From Brumimicrobium ulvae (GTDB lineage: Bacteria; Bacteroidota; Bacteroidia; Flavobacteriales_D; Crocinitomicaceae): 64,000 bases of DNA. The DNA lies in NCBI RefSeq assembly GCF_947504225.1, contig NZ_CANNGT010000002.1, positions 1-64,000 on the forward strand, in the 5' to 3' direction. This document shows, in pieces, positions 8,368 to 19,600 of this stretch. A model generated the notes under the pieces. It did no database searches, was not told where the DNA came from, and worked only from the letters and a program-made list of their open reading frames with translations. The position numbers were made by a program, and so were the translations under genes. Numbering within the stretch: position 1 is the stretch's first letter; each line of letters starts with the position of its first letter.

Positions 8368-9643
8368 GATTGTATTCTTGTTTTTAATAGTGTTTTTTGC
8401 TGTCTCCTCCCCTGTGTGGTCACAGTCTGGGTCTCAACGTCTCAAAAATGAACAAGCCACATTAGAAAAACAAATTGCATCAACGAAGACACTTCTAGAA
8501 AAATCGAAGAAAAACACACGTCTTTCATTAGAGGAAGTTAACCTTATTGAACGTCAAATCGAATTTCGTGAACAGCTCTTGCGCAACATAGACAATCAAA
8601 TTCGTTCTTCAGAACTAAAAATCGAACAGAAAGAAGGCCGAATACAAGAGCTCAATGCAGAGATTGAACGCCTCAAAAAGCAATATGCCCAATTGCTACT
8701 CTATGCCTACAAAAAACGTAATAAATATGGTGATTTGATGTTCATTTTTAGCGCAAAAACAGTCGAGGAGGCTTTAAAAAGAAAGTTATACCTTGAGAAA
8801 TTAGCAGAGATTCAGCAGAAACAAATGCGCTTAATTCAACAAAACACAGTTTTATTAAAAGAAGAAATAAAGGAACTCGACCTCGAAAAAGAAAAACAAC
8901 TCAAGCTAGCAGACCAAAAGAAGGTTGAACGTGCAGAAATTGTTAAAACCAAAAAGGCCAAAGAAGAAATATATAAGCGTTTTAAAGAACAAGAGGACGA
9001 ATTACTTAAAGAATTAGAGAAACAAGAAAGGGATAAGGAAAGGTTAAAACAAGAAATTGCTGCTGCCATTCAGAAGGAAATTGCTGCAGAAAAAGCGCGA
9101 ATTGCCAAAGAAAAACGTGAAGCTGAAGAAGCAAGAAAAGCTGCTAATACCCCGACGGTTGAAAAGCCGAAGAAACCAGAAAAGGAATTTTCACTTACTG
9201 CTGAAAGTGTGCTCATTGGTGAAAACTTTGCTTCTAATAAAGGAAAGTTACCATGGCCTGTTGAAAGCGGTGCCATTAGTCAAGACTATGGGAAAAATAA
9301 GCACCCGACTTTACCAAATGTTTACACTCAAAATAATGGAATTGATATCAGCACCCCAAAAAATGCAAACGTACTAGCGGTTTTCAAAGGTGAGGTGACA
9401 AGTGTCATAAATATTCCTGGAGCTGGAAGAGTGGTGATTATCAAACATGGTGATTACCGTACGGTATATTCCAATTTGCAGGATGTATATGTTACCAAAG
9501 GAAGTATGGTAGAAACTAAAACACCCATTGGTTCATTATTGCCTAACCCTACTGGCGATATTTCTGTTGCTCACTTTGAAGTACATCATGTAAAAGGAAA
9601 TTCAGTGAGTCAATTAAACCCAAACTTGTGGATCGCAAAATAA
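8351..9643 (+). CDS. EnvC-like murein hydrolase activator (degenerate M23/LytM domain)
   Basis: A 430-residue periplasmic protein with a signal peptide (to about residue 25), a long charged coiled coil (about 25-270) and a C-terminal LytM/M23 fold (about 295-430). True M23 peptidases hold zinc with H-x3-D and H-x-H. Here the first site reads NNGID (residues 328-332, His replaced by Asn) and the second reads SVAHFE (first His replaced by Val, H408 kept). That loss of ligands is what is seen in EnvC, which activates amidases at the division site rather than cutting peptidoglycan itself. The role as activator is inferred by analogy. Confidence 0.88.
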   Translation: MKGVNKIVFLFLIVFFAVSSPVWSQSGSQRLKNEQATLEKQIASTKTLLEKSKKNTRLSLEEVNLIERQIEFREQLLRNIDNQIRSSELKIEQKEGRIQELNAEIERLKKQYAQLLLYAYKKRNKYGDLMFIFSAKTVEEALKRKLYLEKLAEIQQKQMRLIQQNTVLLKEEIKELDLEKEKQLKLADQKKVERAEIVKTKKAKEEIYKRFKEQEDELLKELEKQERDKERLKQEIAAAIQKEIAAEKARIAKEKREAEEARKAANTPTVEKPKKPEKEFSLTAESVLIGENFASNKGKLPWPVESGAISQDYGKNKHPTLPNVYTQNNGIDISTPKNANVLAVFKGEVTSVINIPGAGRVVIIKHGDYRTVYSNLQDVYVTKGSMVETKTPIGSLLPNPTGDISVAHFEVHHVKGNSVSQLNPNLWIAK

Positions 9644-9711
9644 CCTTAGGTAAAGTTTTTTTGTACTAGATGTTTAGTTTATCTAATAAAGGTAGAATCT
9701 ACTCAACAAAA

Positions 9712-9725
9712 AAAGGGAACCCTTT
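9712..9725 (-). terminator. probable terminator of the small minus-strand gene
   Basis: AAAGGG and CCCTTT are separated by two bases, so the effective stem is shorter. On the minus strand the hairpin is followed by a run of Ts, downstream of the 53-codon gene at 9763-9924. Confidence 0.4.
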
Positions 9726-9762
9726 AAGAATTCCCAGAAATATTATCTTAACGAAAAGCCTT

Positions 9763-9924
9763 TTAAGCTTTTTCTTCCTCGTCGTCAAAAACTTTCTTAG
9801 GACGCATTTGTTCAATAGCACCTAGAGTAATCCAATAAGGAACAGCGAATGCCATAAGGAATAATAATAGCCAAAAAGCCATACCTCCAATTAAAATAAA
9901 CATAACAATACCGAAAATACTCAT
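9763..9924 (-). CDS. small membrane protein, 53 residues
   Basis: An open frame from ATG (9922-9924) to TAA (9763-9765). It encodes MSIFGIVMFILIGG, a long hydrophobic stretch to about residue 36, and a charged tail ending in RPKKVFDDEEEKA. The layout (one or two membrane helices, then a positive-to-negative cytoplasmic tail) looks like a genuine small membrane protein. It has an upstream near-consensus -7 element (TACTTTTA on the minus strand, about 9957-9964) and a hairpin plus T-run downstream. It is divergent from fumC. No function is recognised. Confidence 0.6.
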   Translation of the reverse strand: MSIFGIVMFILIGGMAFWLLLFLMAFAVPYWITLGAIEQMRPKKVFDDEEEKA

Positions 9925-9931
9925 GATATAT

Positions 9932-9939
9932 TAATTTTG
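9932..9939 (+). promoter_or_regulatory. -7 promoter element ahead of fumC
   Basis: TAATTTTG matches TAnnTTTG fully, 54 bases before the fumC ATG. A clear -33 TTG at the right distance is not seen. Confidence 0.5.
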
Positions 9940-9993
9940 TAATCTATATTATGCGGTAAAAGTAAAAAATAATTTAATAAAAAACGATATATT

Positions 9994-11391
9994 ATGGAAT
10001 ATAGAGTGGAAAAAGACACAATGGGTGAGGTAAAGGTACCTGCCGACAAGTATTGGGGTGCTCAAACTGAGCGTTCTAGAAACAATTTTAAGATTGGTCC
10101 TGAAGCTTCAATGCCATTGGAAATTATCCATGGATTTGCATATTTGAAGAAAGCTGCTGCTTATACCAATTGTGAACTGGGTGTTCTAACTGAAGAAAAA
10201 AGAGATTTAATTGCTCAAGTATGTGATGAAATCATTGCTGGAGAACACGATGACCAATTCCCATTAGTAATTTGGCAAACAGGTTCTGGAACACAATCAA
10301 ACATGAATACAAATGAAGTGATTGCGAATCGCGCTCATGTTTTAGCCGGAAACAAATTAGGAGAAGGAGAAAAAACACTCCAACCTAATGATGATGTAAA
10401 CAAATCACAATCTTCAAATGATACTTTCCCTACAGGAATGCACATTGCGATTTACAAGCGTATTGTAGAAACAACTGTTCCTGGGGTGAAACACTTACGT
10501 GATGTTTTAGACCAAAAAGCAAAAGACTTTAAAGACATTGTGAAAATTGGTCGAACGCACTTGATGGATGCAACACCATTGACATTAGGCCAAGAATTTT
10601 CTGGCTATGTGGCACAATTAGACCACGGGCTAAAAGCGCTTGACAACACTATGCCACACTTAGCAGAAATTGCATTAGGAGGGACTGCAGTTGGAACAGG
10701 AATCAACACTCCGAAAGGATATGCTGAATTGGTAGCAAAAAAAATTGCTGAATTTACTGGATTACCATTTGTTACTGCTGAAAATAAATTTGAAGCTTTA
10801 GCTGCACACGATGCTTTGGTAGAGACGCATGGCGCATTAAAACAATTGGCTGTTTCAATCAACAAAATTGCCAATGATATCCGAATGATGGCTTCTGGAC
10901 CGCGTTCAGGAATTGGTGAAATTATCATCCCAGCAAACGAACCTGGGTCTTCAATTATGCCAGGAAAAGTAAATCCAACCCAAGCAGAGGCAATCACTAT
11001 GGTTGCAGCGCAAGTTATGGGGAATGATGTTGCGGTTACTGTTGGTGGTATGCAAGGTCACTACGAATTGAACGTTTACAAGCCTATGATGGCTGCAAAC
11101 TTATTACAATCAGCACGATTGATTGGAGAAGCATGTGTTTCATTTGCAGACAACTGTGCTGTTGGTATTGAGCCAAATCAAGCCCGTATTGATGAATTGG
11201 TCAATAACTCGTTAATGTTGGTGACAGCATTAAATACAAAAATCGGTTACTACAAAGCAGCTGAGATTGCAGGAAACGCACATGAAAAAGGAATTACTTT
11301 AAAAGCATCTGCCTTAGAACTAGGTTACCTAACATCTGAAGAATATGATGAATGGGTTGATCCAAAGAAAATGACAGGAGAAAATCACTAA
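9994..11391 (+). CDS. fumC: class II fumarate hydratase
   Basis: Fumarase C, which interconverts fumarate and L-malate in the TCA cycle. It is a cytosolic homotetramer without an iron-sulfur cluster. The 465-residue length is standard. The superfamily signature [11 protein letters not shown] begins at residue 318 and contains the catalytic serine on the mobile loop. The region [19 protein letters not shown] (near residue 100) and the [10 protein letters not shown] motif (near 188) are also typical, and together they separate it from argininosuccinate lyase and aspartase. It is transcribed alone, with a terminator well downstream. Confidence 0.97.
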   Translation: MEYRVEKDTMGEVKVPADKYWGAQTERSRNNFKIGPEASMPLEIIHGFAYLKKAAAYTNCELGVLTEEKRDLIAQVCDEIIAGEHDDQFPLVIWQTGSGTQSNMNTNEVIANRAHVLAGNKLGEGEKTLQPNDDVNKSQSSNDTFPTGMHIAIYKRIVETTVPGVKHLRDVLDQKAKDFKDIVKIGRTHLMDATPLTLGQEFSGYVAQLDHGLKALDNTMPHLAEIALGGTAVGTGINTPKGYAELVAKKIAEFTGLPFVTAENKFEALAAHDALVETHGALKQLAVSINKIANDIRMMASGPRSGIGEIIIPANEPGSSIMPGKVNPTQAEAITMVAAQVMGNDVAVTVGGMQGHYELNVYKPMMAANLLQSARLIGEACVSFADNCAVGIEPNQARIDELVNNSLMLVTALNTKIGYYKAAEIAGNAHEKGITLKASALELGYLTSEEYDEWVDPKKMTGENH

Positions 11392-11879
11392 TTGAAACTG
11401 AACCACTATGGACTAAAAGTACCATAGGTTCACATGGGAATAAAATTCTGTGGTTATAAAAGTAGTTGACCATTAGCTTTTTAGAAGCTAAAACGAGATG
11501 CACAACTCCCGAGACCTGTCGGGAGCAAAGTTTTAACTTTTTCTGATACCAATAAAGGTGAAAATGAAGGCTGTTCCATTTGGAGCAGCCTTTTTTAATT
11601 ATTAGAATTCAAATAAAGAAAGGCTTTAAGCAATAAAAAGCTTGACAGTTTATGAAATGAGTTTTAGGATTCAAACAATAGACAGTTTTTTTGTGTTCTA
11701 TATATAAATTAATGTACAGTTCGTTTAGAAAAAAAGATTTAAATTTATGTTTTAACGTTTATTTTCTTTTGAATCGGTCACTTAATCAACAAATAGGACC
11801 GTTTAAAGAATGATAAAGGTAAAATCTTCCAAAACGCTGTATATTACAGACGCTAAAAATTTATTATTAAAACGCAATT
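11392..11879. other. intergenic region with several hairpins
   Basis: No gene is seen. TTAGCTT/AAGCTAA forms a hairpin at about 11473-11491. CTCCCGA (11506-11512) pairs exactly with TCGGGAG (11519-11525). The fumC terminator follows at 11569-11596. The last 280 bases before the metalloprotease are AT-rich with no full promoter match. Confidence 0.5.
11569..11596 (+). terminator. rho-independent terminator downstream of fumC
   Basis: GGCTGTTCCA pairs with TGGAGCAGCC (one G-U pair) around a tight loop and is followed by six Ts. It is 178 bases after the fumC stop. Confidence 0.75.
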
Positions 11880-13997
11880 ATGAAAAAAATATTATTATCC
11901 GTTGCAATTGCCTTTGGAGCATTCTCTGCGACTTATGCTCAAGAGCCATATCCTTGCCACACGGATGAAAAAACAAAAGAATTCGTGGACGCTTTATCTC
12001 CAGAAGAAAGAGCTCAATACCTAGCAGAAAAAGAAGCGAATGAACTGTTTATACAAGAATACATCGCCAACAATCCAATTTCAACTTCAAACACAGTTGA
12101 AAAATCGGATGTCATTCTCTATACTATCCCAGTCGTTTTTCACATTATTCACCAAGGTGGGCCTGAAAACATTTCTGATGAGCAGGTGTTAAATGCACTT
12201 CAGCACATGAATGACGATTACCAGAAATTAAACGCAAGCGCTTTTCAAGTCGTTCCAGAGTTTCAAAGTCGTGTTGCAGATATTCAAGTTGAATTCAAAC
12301 TAGCTAAAAAAGATGGTTCTGGGAACTGCACCAATGGAATTACAAGAACTTTTTCAAGTGCTACCAGCGATGGAGATGGTTCAGATAGAGTTTCTGCGGT
12401 TCAAGCAGAACATGGTAACTGGCCAGGAAACAAATACATTAACATCTTTGTCGCCCAAGATATAGGTGGAGCCGCAGGTTATACAATGTACCCAAACAAC
12501 TGGTTGGGTGCAAGCATGAGCAATGGAATCCATGTCCTTCATAATTATGTGGGGAGTATTGGTACTTCTGGTTCAAACGGTGCACACACATTAACTCACG
12601 AAGTTGGGCACTGGTTAAACCTTCCACATTTATGGGGAGATTCTAATGATCCAGGTATTGAATCAAACTGTAATATTGATGACGGAGTTGCTGATACACC
12701 ACTTACTAAAGGTTGGACAACTTGTAACCTAAGTGGAACAACATGTGATGGAAACCTAGACAACGTTGAAAACTTTATGGAGTATTCTTACTGCTCTAAA
12801 ATGTTTACAGAAGGACAAAAAGCACGTATGCATGCAGCTCTAAATAGTTCTACAGGAGGAAGAAACAACATCCACACAGCGGCAAACCTTGCAGCAACAG
12901 GTGTGAGTCTTCCAGAAGTACTTTGTACAGCAGATTTTGATGCTGACTATAAAGTAGTTTGTCAAGGACAGACGGTAACTTTTGATGACCTGTCATATAA
13001 TGCAGTTACTTCAAGACAATGGAGTTTCCCTGGCGGAAGTCCAGCAACTTCTACTGCAGAAAACCCAGCGATTACCTACAATACTCCTGGAACATATGAA
13101 GTTCAACTAACTGTTTCTGACGGTTCTTCAACTGAATCAAAAACAAAAACAGCGTTTATTACTGTTTTAAACGATGCTGCATCATTGCCTTTTACAGAAA
13201 GCTTTGAAGGAACTAACAATATCGATTATTCTTTTTGGTTGGTTGAGAATCAAGGAAATAATGCGGCATTTGATATCACAACATCAGTTGGACATACAGG
13301 AAACCACTCTGCAAAACTAGGAAACTTTGGTCAAGCAGCAGGTAATAAAGACGCCATTATATCTCAACCTATTGATTTATCATCAATTTCTAGTCAAGTA
13401 ACCTTAAGTTTCCGTTATGCATATAGAAAAAGATCTGCATCAAACGAAGAATGGTTAAGGGTATTTATCACCAATTCTTGTGGTGAGTCATGGGTTCAGC
13501 GTAAAACACTAAAAGGGAGTAACCTTGGAAACATTGTGGCTTCTGGTGATTGGGCACCTAGCTCTCCTGCGGACTGGGTAACGGTTCACATGGCGAACAT
13601 AACTTCGTCTTATTGGGTTGATGACTTTAGAGTAAAATTCGAGTTCGAGTCTGATGGAGGAAATAACTTCTTTATCGACGACATTAATATTTACTCAGGT
13701 AGTTCTTCAAACGAACCTTCTTTAAATCTTGAGGATCATGAATTGCTAAAAGCATTTAATGTTTATCCAAACCCTGCAGACAACATTGCAAATGTGTCTT
13801 TCACTTTGGAAAAGGACCAAAATGTAAACGTATCATTAGTTAATATGATGGGACAAAACATCCAATCACATACAGTACAAGCTAACAATGGTCAAAACTT
13901 AGTAATGCTAGACATTGACACTATTGATGCTGGTGTTTATTTTATCAACGTTAACGTTGGTGGAATAAAGCAAACTAAGAGATTAGTAATTCAATAA
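11880..13997 (+). CDS. secreted M43 (pappalysin-like) zinc metalloprotease with PKD domain and T9SS sorting tail
   Basis: A 705-residue exported protease. After a signal peptide (to about residue 20), the catalytic domain carries the metzincin-type zinc motif HEVGHWLNLPH at 240-250, with three histidine ligands and E241. A Met-turn is probable in NFMEYSYC shortly after. A PKD domain follows (about 350-431; SRQWSFPGGSP, YNTPGTYEVQLTVSDG), then a MAM-like beta domain. The type A T9SS C-terminal domain begins at about residue 626 (FNVYPNPADN). It should be secreted across the outer membrane and anchored or released. Substrates are unknown. Confidence 0.92.
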   Translation: MKKILLSVAIAFGAFSATYAQEPYPCHTDEKTKEFVDALSPEERAQYLAEKEANELFIQEYIANNPISTSNTVEKSDVILYTIPVVFHIIHQGGPENISDEQVLNALQHMNDDYQKLNASAFQVVPEFQSRVADIQVEFKLAKKDGSGNCTNGITRTFSSATSDGDGSDRVSAVQAEHGNWPGNKYINIFVAQDIGGAAGYTMYPNNWLGASMSNGIHVLHNYVGSIGTSGSNGAHTLTHEVGHWLNLPHLWGDSNDPGIESNCNIDDGVADTPLTKGWTTCNLSGTTCDGNLDNVENFMEYSYCSKMFTEGQKARMHAALNSSTGGRNNIHTAANLAATGVSLPEVLCTADFDADYKVVCQGQTVTFDDLSYNAVTSRQWSFPGGSPATSTAENPAITYNTPGTYEVQLTVSDGSSTESKTKTAFITVLNDAASLPFTESFEGTNNIDYSFWLVENQGNNAAFDITTSVGHTGNHSAKLGNFGQAAGNKDAIISQPIDLSSISSQVTLSFRYAYRKRSASNEEWLRVFITNSCGESWVQRKTLKGSNLGNIVASGDWAPSSPADWVTVHMANITSSYWVDDFRVKFEFESDGGNNFFIDDINIYSGSSSNEPSLNLEDHELLKAFNVYPNPADNIANVSFTLEKDQNVNVSLVNMMGQNIQSHTVQANNGQNLVMLDIDTIDAGVYFINVNVGGIKQTKRLVIQ

Positions 13998-14016
13998 AAA
14001 ATATACTCTTGTGATT

Positions 14017-14046
14017 AAAGCGGACAAGTGATTGTCCGCTTTTTTT
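14017..14046 (+). terminator. rho-independent terminator after the M43 protease
   Basis: AAAGCGGACAA and TTGTCCGCTTT form a perfect 11-bp stem around GTGA, followed by a T-run, 19 bases after the stop. Confidence 0.92.
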
Positions 14047-14217
14047 ATGCACTATTTTTTTAATCAATGTAATTCGATAGAGTTGAAGAAAGGAATGCCT
14101 TACCCACTTTTTACAAAGCAATATTTAGTATTAAATAATACTAGATTATTAAGATAAATTAGTATAATAACTATCTTTACACATTAAAATAAATTTTAAA
14201 TCGGTTAATTAAAAGCT

Positions 14218-15933
14218 ATGAGCAATTTAGAATTGTCTGACCAAGAAGTACAACGTAGAGCAACGTTGACCAAATTACGTGAACAAGGTATCGATCCTTA
14301 TCCAGCAGCCTTATATCCTGTGAAGGACAAGGCCAAACAGATTAAGGACAACTTTGAAGAAGATAAGGATGTTGTGATTGCAGGTAGATTAATGCGCCGT
14401 AAAATTCAAGGGAAAGCATCTTTTGGAGATTTACAAGATGATACTGGAAGAATCCAAGTTTACTTTAACCGTGATGAAATTTGTCCTGGTGAAGATAAAT
14501 CACTTTACAATGATGTCTTTAAAAAATTACTTGATCTTGGTGACTTTATTGGAATCAAAGGAAAAGTATTTAAAACGCAAGTGGGAGAAATTTCTATTAA
14601 AGTAGAAGAGTTTACCATGCTTTCAAAATCTTTGAGACCCCTACCACTTCCAAAAACGGATGCAGATGGGAAAGTACACGATGCGTTTACAGACCCAGAA
14701 TTAAGATACCGTCAACGCTATGTTGATTTAGTGGTAAACCCACACGTGAAAGACATTTTTGTAAAAAGAAGTAAACTCTATACAGCAATGCGTAATTTCT
14801 TTAACGACGCTGGGTATATGGAAGTTGAAACGCCAATTTTACAGCCTATCCCTGGTGGTGCTGCTGCACGACCATTCGTTACACATCATAACGCTTTAGA
14901 CATTCCATTATACATGCGAATTGCCAATGAACTCTATTTAAAAAGATTAATCGTTGGTGGTTTTGATGGTGTCTATGAATTCTCAAAGAACTTCAGGAAC
15001 GAGGGGATGGACAGAACTCACAATCCAGAATTTACTGCAATGGAAATTTATGTAGCGTATAAAGACTACAACTGGATGATGGAGTTTACAGAGAACCTCT
15101 TAGAACATTGTGCTGTTGCCGTTAATGGAAGCTCCAAAACAACTTTTAATGGTCAAGAAATTGATTTCAAAGCACCTTATGCAAGAGTTACTATGCGTGA
15201 CTCTATTCTTGAGTTTACAGGATTTGACATCAACGGAAAATCTGAAGATGAACTAAGGGCAGCATGTAAAGACCTTGGAATTGACGTTGATGAAACAATG
15301 GGGAAAGGGAAATTAATTGATGAAATCTTCGGTGAGAAATGTGAAGGAAACTACATTCAACCCACCTTTATTACAGATTATCCTAAAGAAATGTCTCCTT
15401 TGTGTAAATCTCACCGAGACAACCCTGAGCTTACAGAGCGTTTTGAATTGATGGTATGTGGAAAAGAAATCGCCAATTCTTATTCAGAGTTGAACGATCC
15501 TATCGACCAAAGAGAGCGTTTTGAAGAACAAGTTCGCTTAGCCGAAAAAGGAGATGATGAAGCAACAGAAATGATTGATCAAGACTTCCTACGTGCTTTA
15601 GAGTATGGAATGCCACCTGCAGCAGGATTAGGAATTGGGATGGACCGTTTAATTATGTATTTAACTGATAATCCAGCAATTCAAGAAGTTTTATTCTTCC
15701 CGCAAATGAAACCAGAGAAGTTCGGAGCGAAGAAAGGACCTGAATTAAAAGAAGATGAGCAACTCATTTTTGATTTGTTAGCCAAAGAGCAAACCATGGA
15801 TCTTAATGTTTTGAAAGAAAAAGCTGGATTAAGCAACAAAAAATGGGATAAAGGCGTGAAAGGTCTAACCAAAAATGGATTGGCTAAAGTGACAAAAGAC
15901 ACAAATGGTTTGACAATCGAGATGATTGGATAA
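14218..15933 (+). CDS. lysS: lysyl-tRNA synthetase (class II)
   Basis: Charges tRNA-Lys with lysine. An N-terminal OB-fold anticodon-binding domain (about residues 55-150; [23 protein letters not shown]) precedes the class II catalytic core. The core has motif 2 ([20 protein letters not shown], near 260-280) and motif 3 ([13 protein letters not shown], near 467-479). At 571 residues it is longer than the roughly 505 of E. coli LysS. The extra C-terminal 75 residues (from about [15 protein letters not shown]) look like a small helical, lysine-rich appendage that may help tRNA binding. An imperfect -7 element (TATCTTTA) lies at 14172-14179. Confidence 0.96.
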   Translation: MSNLELSDQEVQRRATLTKLREQGIDPYPAALYPVKDKAKQIKDNFEEDKDVVIAGRLMRRKIQGKASFGDLQDDTGRIQVYFNRDEICPGEDKSLYNDVFKKLLDLGDFIGIKGKVFKTQVGEISIKVEEFTMLSKSLRPLPLPKTDADGKVHDAFTDPELRYRQRYVDLVVNPHVKDIFVKRSKLYTAMRNFFNDAGYMEVETPILQPIPGGAAARPFVTHHNALDIPLYMRIANELYLKRLIVGGFDGVYEFSKNFRNEGMDRTHNPEFTAMEIYVAYKDYNWMMEFTENLLEHCAVAVNGSSKTTFNGQEIDFKAPYARVTMRDSILEFTGFDINGKSEDELRAACKDLGIDVDETMGKGKLIDEIFGEKCEGNYIQPTFITDYPKEMSPLCKSHRDNPELTERFELMVCGKEIANSYSELNDPIDQRERFEEQVRLAEKGDDEATEMIDQDFLRALEYGMPPAAGLGIGMDRLIMYLTDNPAIQEVLFFPQMKPEKFGAKKGPELKEDEQLIFDLLAKEQTMDLNVLKEKAGLSNKKWDKGVKGLTKNGLAKVTKDTNGLTIEMIG

Positions 15934-16156
15934 AGCAATAAAGTGACTCAAAAGGCTTTTATATAATATAATGAGTGGTTACCTCAAAACTAGATAAATA
16001 AGAGATATATAGAGTGGGTTTTACATCGATATACCAATGTATGACGCCTAATTCGAAATCTGTAAACAACACAATACTTTCTAGTATTGAGGTAGCTACT
16101 TAGATTTAAGTAAAGGGATAATGTAAATAGATAATAAACTCATTTACGTTTAAAAC

Positions 16157-16190
16157 AAAAAATCCGTCTCAAGTATTAACTTAAGACGGA
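16157..16190 (-). terminator. rho-independent terminator of the small lipoprotein gene
   Basis: On the minus strand TCCGTCTTAAGT pairs with ACTTGAGACGGA (one G-U pair) around a four-base loop and runs into six Ts. It begins 23 bases past the stop of the minus-strand lipoprotein. Confidence 0.88.
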
Positions 16191-16213
16191 CGATAGTGGT
16201 AGGTTAATAATTA

Positions 16214-16423
16214 TTAATCAATTTCTTGAACTTTTCCACCCAATGCTTCACATTGTTCAACAAAACCATACTGGTTCCCATTTTCTGCTGCCTCAGCTTT
16301 GTGCTGTTCTTCAGTGTATAATAAACCACCATTTTGGGTGTAACATCCTTGTTCTTTCTTTAGACAAGATGTTGTAAACAACGTGAAGCTTCCCAATGCC
16401 ATTACTAAAAATACCTTTTTCAT
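16214..16423 (-). CDS. small cysteine-containing lipoprotein, 69 residues
   Basis: A short protein with a lipoprotein signal peptide and lipobox LFTTSC (acylated C20), followed by about 49 residues containing two further cysteines that could pair (EQGCYTQNG and VEQCEALGG). I chose the ATG at 16421-16423, giving MKKVFLVMALG. The frame is open 19 codons further upstream, but that part would precede the promoter. A full promoter and a strong terminator bracket the gene, so it is real and monocistronic. No function is recognised. Confidence 0.8.
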   Translation of the reverse strand: MKKVFLVMALGSFTLFTTSCLKKEQGCYTQNGGLLYTEEQHKAEAAENGNQYGFVEQCEALGGKVQEID

Positions 16424-16452
16424 TTCATCAATTTTTAAATTAAACAGTGCCG

Positions 16453-16480
16453 CAAAATTACTTCTAATTACAGTTGTCAA
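16453..16480 (-). promoter_or_regulatory. promoter of the small lipoprotein gene (-33/-7)
   Basis: On the minus strand TTG and TAATTTTG are separated by 17 bases, matching the flavobacterial consensus TTG-N17-23-TAnnTTTG. The start codon lies 29 bases downstream. Confidence 0.7.
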
Positions 16481-16628
16481 TGGGGTGATTTTTCGTCATT
16501 AATTGGTGATTTTAACGCATTGTATTTTCATAAAAACCCCTAACCACAAAGACTTTCAGGTTGTTATGCGTGATTCTTTTATCACCGTTATTTTCATGTT
16601 TATATCAAAAAATATAAATTACTATACT

Positions 16629-16636
16629 TACTTTTG
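16629..16636 (+). promoter_or_regulatory. -7 promoter element of the hybrid sensor gene
   Basis: TACTTTTG matches TAnnTTTG fully and lies 20 bases before the TTG start of the sensor kinase. No convincing -33 TTG is seen. Confidence 0.5.
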
Positions 16637-16656
16637 TAGATCAAAAAATATAGATT

Positions 16657-19600
16657 TTGATAAAAGCAATCCTGCTCATAATTTCACTCGCCTTCTTTGT
16701 TTTCGAACTCTTTGCTCAAGAGGAGAACGTGTTTGAACCTATTCAAGTGAATAAGATTAAAGAACTTGAAAAAGAGATCGACCCAGATAAAAAAAATGCT
16801 GACTATGCTTTTCAACTGGTTGAACTTGCCCGACTGTATTCTACCATAAAACAATTTGACACAGCAATAGCGATAGCCGAGTCCGCTATGCATTTTGCGA
16901 AAAATCATAATTTCAAAAAAGCAGAATCTTCAGCACTTTCATCTCTTGGTTCTATATATTTTGATCAAGGTCTATTTGAAAAGTCTCAAAAAACATTGCT
17001 TTTAGCTGAGATAAGTTTACAAAATAACCATCAAGAAGAAGAGTTGGGGTTTATTTATCGTTTCATGGGTCAGAATAGTATTCAACTCAAAGATACTGTT
17101 GAAGCCTTACATTATTATCAAAAAGGTCTGGCAATTAGTAAGAAATACCAAGATTCTATAAGAATAGGTTTTTTCTACGATTTAATGGGCTACACTTATT
17201 ATTGGAAAAGAGATTATGAAAAAGCTATTTATCATTTCAAGTTAGCACTCAACATCTTTAAGACCATTAATGTAAATCATCGAATAGCATTAGCAGCCGG
17301 AAATATTGGTTTATGTTACTTAGAGATTGGCGATAGACTCAATGCTGTTCAACATTATATAATTGCGGCTAAACATTATCAAATAGATAAGAACAAATCT
17401 GGAGAAAAACTCACCAATAGTAAGATTTCTGATATTTATAAAGACATTGGAAGTTTTGACTTAGCTTTTCAATATAATCAGCGCAATAAGGAACTCTATA
17501 AACATGAAAAGAATCGACTTATTGATGTAATTACCACAAGAAAGGACGGAGAGATTTATCTTGCTCAAGGAAACTATAAGAAAGCAGAACAATTGCTCTT
17601 AAACGCTTTTGACGCTGTCAAAACTATTGATAATTCAAAAGAAAAATCAGATATTACCCTAGAACTTGCAAAACTATATTTTGAGATTGAACAATTTGAT
17701 AAAGCGATTGATTTTGCCAAAGAAAGTCAACGTTATGCTGAAAAATTAAACTTAAGTTATGCCGCAATGGAAGCTGAAATTCTTGTTGCAGCTAGCTTCA
17801 TCCATCAAGGCCAGCACCACAATGGTAAAAACATATTAATGAAGGCCCTAAACTTTTGTTTGAATTCTAAAATAACAGAACAATTACCGTTTATTTACAA
17901 AAACCTATCTCATGTAGAAGAGGTTTACGGCAATAATGATATAGCTCTTCAACATTATAAAAAGTACGCTCATTTTTCTAAAGCAGTTGATAAGAACATC
18001 TACTTAACAAGCAAAACAATAAACCAATATGAACAAGAAAAGAGAGAAGCAATAGCAAAAGCAAAATTAGAGCAGGAAAAATCAAGACGGAATTATTTAT
18101 TTATCGGCCTTGCTGTGGCTGTAATTTTATTTCTTGTCTTTATCCGACTATACTTTTTGAACCGAAAATATATTAAACTTGAAAAGAAGAATGTAAAGCT
18201 TCAAAAACAAAGGGTTGATGAATTAGAAAAGATGGAAGAATTCAAATCCAGGTTGCTCACCAATATAACACATGAATTCAGAACTCCATTAAGTTTAATC
18301 AAAGGAAATATTGAAATATTAAGTGAAAAGCATAAGAATGAAGGTCTAGAAGAACGTTTCAAGGAGATTCAAGATTCAAGTAATAATTTATTAGCGCTTA
18401 TCAATCAGCTCATGAAACTATCAAAAATCGAAAACAAACAATATCAATTAGAATTTACCCAAAACGGGGGGTTAATTGATTTTATAAACACAACGATAAA
18501 TCTCTTTTATTCTTATTTCCATCAAAAGAATATTCAGCTCAATTTTAAAAATCTGACAGACTCCAACTTCAAGGAGGAAAATTTTATTTATTCTGAAGAG
18601 GCTATAAAATCAATTTTATCGAATCTATTATCGAACGCATTAAAGTTCACTCCAAAAAATGGCCAAGTAAATGTAGAATTGTACAATGAGGGCACTGAAT
18701 TTATTGAAATAAAAGTGATTGACACAGGGATTGGCGTTGCTAAAGAACACACTGAGTTTATTTTTGATCGCTTCTATCAGGCTAACCAGACTAGTCAAAT
18801 GGCGTATGAAGGATCGGGAATAGGTCTAGCCATGGTAAAAGAAATGGCTTTATTACATGGCGGTATGGTAAAAATAGAAACGCAAGAGGGCAAAGGTACA
18901 ACTTTTATTGTTCGACTTAAATCTAATAAGGAAGCGCAAAGACTATTGTTCAATGAATTCAAAACGGATGATATAATAGATGATATAATAAAAGTACCAA
19001 CACATATTGAACAGCCATTTGAATCAACAGGAAATTCAGAAAGAATCGAATTAAGCAAAGAAAAACCAATTATTTTAGTAATTGAAGATCATCGTGAAAT
19101 ACGAAAGTTAATTACTGAAAACCTAGGGAATCAATATCAGTATATAGAAGCAGACAATGGTAAAACTGGAATAAAACTAGCGCAAGAGTATCTTCCAGAC
19201 CTCATCATTAGTGATATTATGATGCCTGAATTAGATGGTGTTTCCTTGGTTAGAAGACTAAAAGAGAATATGCTAACTTCACATATTCCGATAATGTTAC
19301 TCACTGCTAAAAGTTCGTTTGATGATAAAATCGAAGGTCTAGAAATAGGAGCTGATGATTATCTCACAAAGCCTTTTTCAATTAAGGAACTTAGGCTTAG
19401 GACAAAAAATATATTAAAGCTAAAAACAGCTTTAAAAAGGGCTTTTTCACACGCTACCAAAATTTCTAAAGAAAAATCGTTTAATTCTCTCAGTAAATTA
19501 GATAAAGAGTTTATTGAGAAAATTGAAACAACGATTAGTGCTAACATAGATAAGGTGTTATTTGGGGTCAACGATTTAGCGGATGAAATGTGCCTATCCA

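Noticed and set aside
10605..10997. Minus-strand 130-residue frame inside fumC
   Set aside because: It is antisense to a highly conserved enzyme and its composition mirrors that gene.
16503..16736. Small plus-strand gene ahead of the sensor kinase
   Set aside because: It overlaps the kinase promoter and signal peptide in another frame and has no protein-like features.
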